Shown here piece by piece: positions 1 through 7,286 of a stretch of 17,310 bases of DNA (its first letter is position 1; each line of letters opens with the position of its first letter). The stretch is from the NCBI GenBank assembly GCA_900617975.1, contig UZAE01000876.1, positions 1 through 17,310 on the forward strand. The letters are read 5' to 3'. The position numbers and the translations under genes were made by a program. Source of the stretch: Rodentolepis nana. Lineage: Eukaryota; Platyhelminthes; Cestoda; Cyclophyllidea; Hymenolepididae. The notes below the pieces were generated by a model. It was not told where the DNA came from and searched no databases. It saw nothing but the letters and a program-made list of their open reading frames with translations.

Positions 1-33
1 TGCACCACGTGGAGGTAAGTCTATCGCACACCC
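1..33 (-). repeat. Terminal fragment of a short retroposon, cut by the window edge
   Basis: These 33 bases match 13203-13235, the end of the better-preserved retroposon copy, at all but one position (CGCACA here, CACACA there). A more diverged version ends the copy at 5761-5949. The other copies keep an A-rich tail at the opposite end, so the element probably reads on the - strand and this is its 5' end. The + strand here contains a perfect splice-donor consensus, GGAG|GTAAGT. The rest of the copy lies outside the window. Confidence 0.7.
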
Positions 34-52
34 AATTTTATTATATATAACT

Positions 53-73
53 TTCATTCATTCATTCATTCAT
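53..73. repeat. (TTCA)5 microsatellite
   Basis: Five uninterrupted TTCA units plus one base, about 20 bases past the end of the retroposon fragment. It is a simple tetranucleotide repeat with no coding potential. Confidence 0.9.
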
Positions 74-631
74 ATGGTATTGCGCAGGTTAAGTTTAAAT
101 AAGCATGGTATATTTTTTCGTTCTGAACAAACCCTTAAAAACATATTGGTAAGGGTATTTGATGAGAAAATGGATGAGTAGACATGAGATGCGTGCGTTG
201 CACTTAATCAAGTTATCATTTTTCTACCTATGGCCTCTCATGTGTCCTATTTCTCCTCATTCAGAGATTGAACTTAATTTCAACCTCCCCCTTCGTGATT
301 TTAACTTGTCTAGGTTTTAGTCTCGCCAATCGCCGGAGCAACAGCAAGTGGTTCATTTCAGTAGTCAATGTGGAGGCAATTACTAGCACAAGAAGATTCG
401 TGAGTGTAGTTGTAGCGGATTGCTACCTTAGTAAAGCCTGACCGGCTCAGAAATTTCTATGGCAGATTCTCCAACATCTAGCTATACTCCAAGAACCAGC
501 TAAGCTATAGCCCAGCCATAAAGGAAACAGACGTGTAGCACGGAGCCCGTTTGTTCAGTGAGTATATTGCGGATAAAGTGTTCACGCAGGGAGCTACTCA
601 TGATCAGGATGGGGAATTAGGTGGAGGTTAA
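74..631. other. Non-coding stretch, slightly GC-richer from about 320
   Basis: No credible exon was found. The part from about 320 to 630 is less AT-rich than the flanks and runs directly into the tandem-repeat cluster, so it may belong to the same decayed mobile element. No terminal repeats, primer-binding site or domain could be identified. Confidence 0.4.
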
Positions 632-908
632 TGATTGGTCACTGTTTGTACGATCGCTGCACACAGAGTTCTAGTGATTGGCCACTGTTTGTACGGTCGC
701 TGCACACAGAGTTGTGGTCGCTGCACACAGAGTTGTATGGCGCACCTCCCAATCCTGGCGAGCAGACATGCAGGCATAAGATGACGCACACAGCGATAAC
801 GTGTCCCACAAGGTAGATATGTGCACACAGCGATAACGTGTCCCACATGTCTAAGCCAGCTAGATGACATGAGAGATGACCAATTGTTGAGTGATAACGT
901 GTCCCACA
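632..908. repeat. Cluster of two interrelated tandem repeats sharing GCACACAG
   Basis: Repeat 1 is a 39-bp unit at 632-670 and 675-713, differing at two bases, with a truncated third copy at 716-734. Repeat 2 is a 25-bp unit, GCACACAGCGATAACGTG followed by TCCCACA, exact at 786-810 and 823-847, with a 16-bp partial copy at 893-908. Both units contain the octamer GCACACAG, so it occurs five times in about 180 bp. Reading frames of 60-110 codons cross the cluster on both strands, but they simply translate the repeat and match nothing recognisable. It could be the regulatory end of a decayed LTR element or a minisatellite; the sequence does not decide. Confidence 0.85.
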
Positions 909-1342
909 TAGTCAAGTAGTCTGATATTTTTTTAGGTAGAAATTGTCCTAACAACACTTTATCCATTGGCTTTATTCCCTTAACTTCGAGTAATTATTAG
1001 TCTGGCGGTATGTGTATCTTTCCTGCCTGATTAGGATGTCAATTATGCTGGAGCTGTGTGCCTCACTTTTACACAATGTGTCTTCTTTACCCTTTTTCTA
1101 GTCTTTATAACCACTAAACCATGACACCTTATTGGTTTTCAATATTTTTCTTCAATCACATTCTCTACGAGGTTGTTTTGGTTTTTTTCATCTTCGAAGT
1201 TACAGTGATGTTGCTAAGACTCAAACCCTCAATTGCCATATCTAGATTCCCGTACCGTTTCTCATCTGTTTCTGTAAACGTCAAGTTTCATTTAAGAATT
1301 CACCGAATTCTTGCCTTCGTGCCTTCCTTGTCCAGGTAAATC

Positions 1343-2124
1343 ATGGAAACTCCCTCTGAATTTTCCACCACGCACAAAATTTGCTTTCACGGTTCTCTCA
1401 TTTCTTGTTTCAATGTTCGGTATGTTTGGCAATGATTGGAAGGATTCATGCTGAAGGTTGAAAGTTAGCACCTTTTAAAGTTACCCCTCTATTCATATGG
1501 CAGCCAGTAAGCACATGAATAATCTTGGCTACTCACCGGCATTAGACTATGATTCAGATTTCATAAAATGGAGAGATCAGTGTCTCGATAGACTGGTATA
1601 TAATATTTTCAAATAAATGAATGCCTATTTAAATTAGCTTCAATTGATGATTTCACCAACCATTATAGTTTATTTTCTATTTTCTGAGTGAGATTTATCT
1701 CACTTCATGCAAAAATTGATCAAATAAGATCATCTTTTTACATGTTTGTTAATCATCCTTTCCTGATGTCCATGGAGTACAAGGAAATGTGGGCTATTTT
1801 ACAGACTATGTTTTGTAGATTTTAATAGTTTGAATTTTCCTTTTTTGATTCTCGTCATCATGATCTTCTAAAACGTTTTTTATCACTGGAACTAGAATTA
1901 TCATGTTTTCAAGCATTTCACGAATTAGTTATTTAATTGCTTGTTGTTCTTACTTTGCATCCTGAATTATTACTAATATTTTATAATATACATATAATTG
2001 GATATTGACCTTACGTATCACTCATCCTATTAGCTATGCTATCTCTAAACGAGACGAGTTGTGCCCTGTCTTAGATCAATGCACGCTAAGGTCTGGAAAT
2101 TTTCTGTTAAAACCATGCATATGA
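1343..2124 (+). other. Three exon-like segments, possible unrecognised + strand gene
   Basis: Segment 1 (1343-1419) starts with an ATG in good context just after a pyrimidine-rich acceptor (AG 1334-1335), reads METPSEFSTTHKICFHGSL and on, and ends at a GTATGT donor. Segment 2 (1497-1595) reads MAASKHMNNLGYSPALDYD and on, ending in CLDRL at a GTATAT donor. Segment 3 (2034-2124) follows an acceptor CCTATTAG, reads YAISKRDELCPVLDQCTL and on, and ends in TGA. No family was recognised. Open stretches of 30-50 codons are expected by chance at this base composition, so the support is only residue composition and splice-like borders, and the segments were not joined into one consistent model. It may instead be decayed or chance sequence. 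Confidence 0.15.
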
Positions 2125-2220
2125 GACAACTCAAAAACGATGCCTTACTTGTATCTGAAATGGGTATATTCGTTTGTTTACTTCCGGCGTTCTGACTTCG
2201 TGGAGTTCGATGAAAGTTAA

Positions 2221-2310
2221 GGTTTAGTTGCAAGGAGTGGTTAGCCTAAAACGGCATCTTTCTTGAAGCAGTAGAAGCACTACGTTCGTATAGCCGGAGA
2301 CCTAGTCGTA
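2221..2310 (+). repeat. Diverged tRNA-like repeat, copy 1
   Basis: The string CTTTCTTGAAGC at 2258-2269 recurs exactly at 6251-6262. Both are preceded by GGTTAG and followed within 10 bases by AAGCACT and then a TTCG-containing block (GTTCGTAT here). GGTTAG before and GTTCG about 45 bases later resemble the A and B boxes of a tRNA-derived SINE, but box A is poor in this copy. No tRNA cloverleaf could be drawn. Confidence 0.35.
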
Positions 2311-3880
2311 AGTGGTCGTAGGGACTACCGTCTCTTACAGTTATCCCTTAACCAGCATACCGAAAATGGGTTTGATCAATATTTTAAATAAATCATAAGA
2401 CGCCAAAATTCCACTCTTTATCACCATTTAACAGTTTACGAAATGTTATAGTTGTAATAAAGAGAAACTGTTCATTATTTAAAACTTTCAACTTTAGGAA
2501 TTGCTATGAAATATTCTTAATATTTGAATCTTTAAAATGTACATTTGCATGTTCTTAATTTTTATATCAAATGAAGGGGTTAATTGAGCATCAAACTATG
2601 TACCTGAGTCATTTTCAGTCACGTGCTAGATTGGTACCGAATTAGCGTATAAACGTGAAGGCAGTCCGTGACTTATAATGATTTATTGGAACATGCTATT
2701 GTTTATTGTTTTTTTTCTTTAGAGCTTGCGGCATGACAGATTATGCTCCGGCACTAATTGTCCCAACACGTTCAAGTACCGGATTGATTATTTTCTTTCA
2801 CCGACTGTTTTTTTAAGTTCTAACTGCATTTCTTGTTTATATTTCTTATCAAACCTAGAAACAGTTTTGATCAATTTGCCTGTAACTTTCATAAATTAAA
2901 TATACTGATTTATCCCCCTTGTTATAATGTTTTCGTTCAATCTCATATTTAATGGAAATAAAATGTACCATTGCATTTATATAATAAAAGAAGAATTTAT
3001 CAGATTTTCTAAATACCCTTAGTCCCCAAATCTATGTGAGCACAATAAAAAATGAATGCAGGGAAATGTAGGCAGTAACAGGAAGTAGAGTACAAAGAAG
3101 GCCCTAAATTGCTTTCACCGCGCTCGATAGCTCGACCCCACTTTCCAGAATCCTTTAGAATTCAAGAACCCTTTAATAAGTATTGTTGCCTCTGTGGTTT
3201 CCACCAAATATTTTTAAATAAGAACGAAATGAAAGGGAGTGGTATAAATGAGAAAAAGACAAAAAATTAAATGGGATTAGGGTAAAGGATTGAACAGATA
3301 AGAATTAAAAAGTTGCTTGATTTCTGATGAATAACAAAGTGACTGTTATCATCTAACACTAGTGCCAATGCATAAGTGCGTCAACATTTTCCTCAAATTT
3401 AAATATGCAAACACTAAAAATTAGACTACATGACAAGTTTCTCATCTTTAATAAGCTGAGCTTAAAGGTAACTGACAAATGCGTAGGTGCTATTTATTTG
3501 GTCTCATGAGTAGCAATTAAATATTGGCCACTTTCATCCTTCTAAAAAACAACAGTTAAGAGCAAAATTAATTAAAAATTAAAATCAAAGCAGGTTGTGA
3601 GGTAAAATATTAATGTGAATATAATAAGGGAGATATTATAAAGTATAATTTACTAACTTTATAAAGCAAAAACATCACTGCGAAATGGTTTATACTTATA
3701 AGGCACGAAAATAACATAGAAGCATGTAGAAAGATAATTGAATTTCTAACTTCAGCTTCCAACTAAAGGAAAATTCGGACGAGTTCCTAACACATAAACT
3801 CATCTTTAACCCCTCCTTCAAAAAGTAAAAGTACAACTGATAAAAAATATATATTTCTTCATTTTTATTTTTTAAAATGT
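2311..3880. other. AT-rich intergenic region upstream of eL22
   Basis: No gene could be supported. The only exon-like spot is at about 2720-2815: a long T tract ending CTTTAG is followed by an open stretch reading MTDYAPALIVPTRSSTG, which matches no known family. The last 60 bases before the eL22 leader contain TATATAT (from about 3847), but such strings are common in this AT-rich background. Confidence 0.4.
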
Positions 3881-3904
3881 TTGAAAATCAGTGATTTTTC
3901 ATTT

Positions 3905-3925
3905 TCGTTTTATATTTTTTTTCAG
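3905..3925 (+). promoter_or_regulatory. Candidate 3' splice site in the eL22 leader (SL trans-splicing or leader intron)
   Basis: A tract that is almost entirely T ends in TTTTTTTTCAG, with the AG at 3924-3925, 60 bases before the eL22 start codon. No convincing donor was identified upstream. This would suit spliced-leader trans-splicing, which is known in flatworms, or a conventional leader intron. A second pyrimidine run ends TTTCCCAAAG at 3951. A TOP-like transcription start in the pyrimidine tract is also possible, as ribosomal protein genes often have one. Confidence 0.4.
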
Positions 3926-3985
3926 TTTTCTTTGTTTTATTTTTCCCAAAGGCGCTCACTGTCAATTCGCCACTATCCAGTCAGC

Positions 3986-4495
3986 ATGGTTACGTCCGGT
4001 AAGGTGGTTAAGAAGCCTGTGCCGAAAGGGCCGACAAAGAAACAGCCTCTAAGGTTTTCTATTGAGTGCTCCGCTGAAGTTATTGAAAAGGATATTATTG
4101 ATTTCGGCTTCTTTGTAAGTCTATTTGTGGTGCTTGCAGTTTCTGACTGCAGATTAGGGCCACATTCCCTAATCATGTATTACGCGCTTTTTAATAGGAA
4201 AAATATCTGAGGGACCGTATCAAAGTTAATGGAAAAGTCAAGAATCTTGGTAAGGATGTTCACGTTGAGCGTGATAAGACTACTATCCATGTCACCTCTT
4301 CAATTCCTTTCTCAAAGAGGTTTGTCTATGTTTTAAGATTTTATTACCTTGTTTAGGTATCTTAAGTACCTTACAAAGAAGTTTTTGAAGAATCACAACC
4401 TCCGTGATTATCTTCACGTTATCTCCACCAGTAAAACAGCTTATCAACTGAAATTCTTCAACTTTGATACCGAGGAAACTGATGATGAGCAATAA
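3986..4495 (+). CDS. RPL22: 60S ribosomal protein L22 (eL22), complete, three exons
   Basis: Exons are 3986-4114, 4198-4319 and 4357-4495, totalling 390 nt or 129 residues, close to the roughly 128 of animal eL22. The protein opens with a Lys/Pro-rich basic tail, then [20 protein letters not shown]. Exon 2 gives [14 protein letters not shown] and [10 protein letters not shown], and exon 3 gives [19 protein letters not shown], all hallmark eL22 segments. It ends with a short acidic tail (ETDDEQ). eL22 is an RNA-binding component of the large ribosomal subunit and acts in the cytoplasm after assembly in the nucleolus. The ATG has A at -3 and G at +4; upstream in-frame codons encode only a Phe/Ser-rich translation of the T tract. 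Introns are 83 nt (GTAAGT...TTAATAG) and 37 nt (GTTTGT...TTGTTTAG). Two other AGs in intron 1 (4138-4139 and 4151-4152) would give out-of-frame or stopped products. Confidence 0.97.
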
Positions 4496-4502
4496 TTGAG
4501 TG

Positions 4503-4508
4503 AATAAA
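4503..4508 (+). terminator. AATAAA poly(A) signal of eL22
   Basis: A canonical AATAAA lies 8 bases after the eL22 stop codon, followed by a T/G-rich stretch (CCGGTTTTTGAG and GGGGTTGGTTTTTTGGTG). That implies a very short 3' UTR, normal for a ribosomal protein mRNA. A second AATAAA at 4976-4981 is a possible distal site. Confidence 0.6.
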
Positions 4509-5760
4509 TGATGCCGGTTTTTGAGAAATTCCTTCTCTGTTCATCTGGGGTGGCAGAGTTTTAATTGGGGTTGGTTTTTTGGTGTTGGTGATGCTAGTGA
4601 ATAACTAGTTTCGAGATTGAATGGACTGTTTTGTTTACGATGTTACTAGTCCTTTTTTAGTTCTCTGTGATTTCGAAGTATATTTTTAAAGTGGTTCGTT
4701 CTCCGAACCTTAGCGAGTGATATCAATGTTATGATACAATTTTCATTTGAGCGTGTTTATTTATTTGAAATAAGCATTGGTCTGATTGACGCCAAGTGCA
4801 GGTTAATCTTTGGACAATAGTGCCTAAATTTATTGATGGCATTTTTAGTAATTTCTAGAATGCGATGTCATGCACTGATTTTGTGGTATGCTATTGCTCA
4901 ATTGGACTGTATTTGGTCCTTAAAATTTACCATTGCTCATGATATCAGTCAAGATACGATGCAATGAAAACTCTTAATAAAATAATTATATACTAACGCT
5001 CAGACTTCGGATAACTTTTCGCATTAATTTCCCAATGTGGTTGTGCTCGATTCGTGTTGGTTTCTTTTTTACCTAAGTTCTATCTCAGAACTGCTTGATA
5101 TTACTCAATATGGTGCTGTGACGGCGTTCAATTTTTGAATTCCTGATTGCTGCTGATATTGTGGCTCGGACTGTCAATAAATCAAATCCCCCCAATCTGG
5201 AATAAGAAAGAACCAGGGGAACGTTTTTCTACATCGTCCTTATGAGTCTAGGGTTACGCTGTTCTTAAGGTTCTATCTTGAGCTCCACGTCTGTTTACCA
5301 TTTTATCAATGCCAAATATTGATGATCTCTCCATCATTGTGCGTGGTTGATTTTCATGTTTCGATGAAGATCGTTAAAGTGAGTTTAGTTGTGGAGGGCT
5401 AAAAAATTTGGTTGATTAATATTTGTTTCTTTAATTTCTACCTTTTTTCTGCTTCTTGGGCTTTGAGAGACGAGTTTTCACTTGGGAGGTTTATTGCTAT
5501 ATTGCATCCAGTCGTTCTAAACTGAGCTAAAGTAAAGAGCAGATTGTAAAATTGCTTTAAATGCTGCTGAACGGACAAAATCCAAAATCTAGCCAATCAA
5601 ATTTACTGTTAAAACCATTGTTGTGGACGTCACCATCTAGCTTAACTTTGGATTCTGTCATTCCAAAAAGCCAGGCAATCGCACCATCAGCAAGATGTGT
5701 TAAATTTGTTCAACACTATACAAGGATATATGTGCTATCCTAGTAAGACTTCTGATTAAA
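4509..5760. other. Intergenic, no gene seen
   Basis: The sequence is AT-rich with many stops. The only open stretch over 60 codons (5561-5743) has no recognisable domain, no splice-site support and a composition like its surroundings, so it was not called. A small inverted repeat (CTAGT gaata ACTAG) lies near 4593-4607. Confidence 0.5.
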
Positions 5761-5949
5761 TATTTATTTATACCAAATGGCAGACTTTATGTGAGTTATC
5801 GTTAGCCATTTGATTGACTTCGGGCTTCAGAGATTGGAGGACCGTGGTGGTTTGAAGTCAGACGTCAACTGCCGTGTTACAGGCTTTCTTGCTGTATGAG
5901 TATACATTGCCCGGGGTGCACCACAAGAGGTAAAACTATCGCGCGCCCC
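5761..5949 (-). repeat. Short retroposon, internally deleted copy
   Basis: This 189-bp block matches the copy at 12910-13236 at both ends. One end has TATTTATTTATA, then CAAATGGCAG, GTTAGCC, GACTTCGGGCTTCA. The other has TTTGAAGTC, GTCAACTGCCG, TTGCTGTATGAGTATAC, GGTGCACCAC and a C-rich terminus. The purine-rich middle of the other copy (about 130 bp) is missing. On the - strand the A-rich end (ATAAATAAATA) is the 3' tail, as in LINE- and SINE-type retroposons. No clear target-site duplication could be found. No ORF and no convincing pol III boxes are visible. Confidence 0.75.
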
Positions 5950-6229
5950 TCATTGTAATTCTCAAGCATAAAATCTTCGAAGATTCTAATATGAGACTGA
6001 GATTTTGTTCCATTTGAATTCTAAAAATAGTACCTGTTAGTCTAGGGCATCATCAAAATTCTTCGATATCGGACTTCCAGTTTTTTTGTATTGAATTACT
6101 TAAAGGAAAATGAAGAATAATTCCACTGTTTGTCTACAGAAAGCACGATTGCTATCTTCCGTTTTAAGTTTTCTCACCAAGCTTGGATATAAGGGTTTTC
6201 TTGTAGAAATGGCAAAAATAACACTACAG
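5950..6229. other. Intergenic, with a 14-bp perfect palindrome
   Basis: No gene. AATCTTCGAAGATT at 5972-5985 is a perfect palindrome 23 bases beyond the end of the retroposon. It overlaps GAAGATTC, a minimal heat-shock-element-like pair, but nothing nearby indicates a promoter. Confidence 0.4.
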
Positions 6230-6290
6230 TAGTTCAGAGGTTAGGCATAGCTTTCTTGAAGCGTCAAAAGCACTCCTATTCGCATCGGTC
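6230..6290 (+). repeat. Diverged tRNA-like (SINE-type) repeat, copy 2
   Basis: TAGTTCAGAGG at 6230-6240 fits the pol III box A consensus TRGYNNAGNGG at every position. A weaker box-B-like TATTCGCATCG follows at 6277-6287, matching about 7 of 11 positions of GGTTCGANTCC. The body, including CTTTCTTGAAGC and AAGCACT, recurs at 2221-2310. A functional tRNA is unlikely because no acceptor or anticodon stems could be paired. A decayed tRNA-derived SINE head fits best. Confidence 0.4.
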
Positions 6291-7159
6291 TATTGCTTCC
6301 TAATTAGGAGCAGTTTAAGAACTTAAAACAGTCTTTGTATAAACAATACAATTTGGTCGAAACGCGATCACCTACAATCGAATTATTAAATGCAAACACG
6401 ATTGTGTTTTAGCACTATCATTGCGCAAGAATTTGCACCTTGTAACGAATGGGCCTTGATGAAGGTCCATATCACAATCTTATGGCTTAATATTCTTCTG
6501 TCATGCAAGAAATACTCTACCATTGAAAACATTTTCAGTGAAAACATTTTTTCCTTGTTTATTATCATAGAAATGAGAGAAAACTGCGCTAGCTTCTAAG
6601 ATATTAGCATAACTGGGTATTCATTTTCCGGACATTTTAGTATGGCTTGTAAATAGTGCCTGAAATCGAATAGTTTATAGGATCCATTTTACTTGTCACG
6701 TCAGGTATAGCAGGGGAATGGAAATTCAAATCATTAAAAACTGAATCCAACATTCAAGTGCATGGATTGGCGGGAAAGGGTAAAAAAATTTGCTTTCCAT
6801 ATGAACCAAGAATTCATCCATTTCGATGATTAAAAGGATGCTAATAGATCAGAAAGCCTTGTAAATTATCTTTTCAATGATTTAAAAATGGACTAAATTT
6901 AAGCACTTTGAATTATTCTGTGTCACATTATCTTACACTGAGATTAAACATGCAATACTTGATAAAAGGTAGACAAATTCTGAACCATGAATATTGAGAT
7001 TATAAACATTATTTACGACAAATATTATATGTTTAGGATTCCGTATACTAGTAATGCTCGCAAAATAATAAAATATAAGTGCCTGAATCATTATTACTTT
7101 TCTAATATTTTAACTAGTATGTTTTTTAATTTAGTATTATTCAGTTGTTTTTATCAGTC
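6291..7159. other. Intergenic upstream of the Egalitarian-like gene
   Basis: The sequence is AT-rich. Open frames of 60-84 codons at 6386-6599 and 6987-7241 lie on both strands, have low-complexity Ile/Phe/Asn-rich composition and match nothing recognisable. No promoter element stands out from the AT background. Confidence 0.5.
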
Positions 7160-7179
7160 ACTTAAATTTTCTTTGCCAG
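7160..7179 (+). promoter_or_regulatory. Candidate 3' splice site in the leader of the Egalitarian-like gene
   Basis: The pyrimidine-rich run CTTAAATTTTCTTTGCCAG ends with AG at 7178-7179, 107 bases before the start codon. It could be the acceptor of a leader intron or of a spliced-leader exon. The start codon context is favourable in either case. Confidence 0.35.
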
Positions 7180-7286
7180 CCAATCAACTTAGCGTTTCTC
7201 GCGATAACACAGTTGGGTGTGGTTGCTTGTGCTCGGATTAGCGTCAGCGGAAGGAATACACAATCGAAACATCTAAAATAATAATA

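Noticed and set aside
628..966. 112-codon - strand frame across the tandem repeats
   Set aside because: It repeats short peptides because the DNA is repetitive, an overlapping frame does the same, and no domain or splice support is visible.
3881..3985. N-terminal extension of eL22 from an upstream in-frame start
   Set aside because: It lacks an ATG at its start and encodes only the Phe/Ser-rich translation of the T tract. eL22 family length and the good ATG context at 3986 favour the internal start.
3973..4492. - strand frames over eL22
   Set aside because: They are antisense shadows of the conserved eL22 exons.
5561..5743. 60-codon + strand frame
   Set aside because: Frames of this length are expected by chance at this AT content. 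No domain, splice or start-context support was found.
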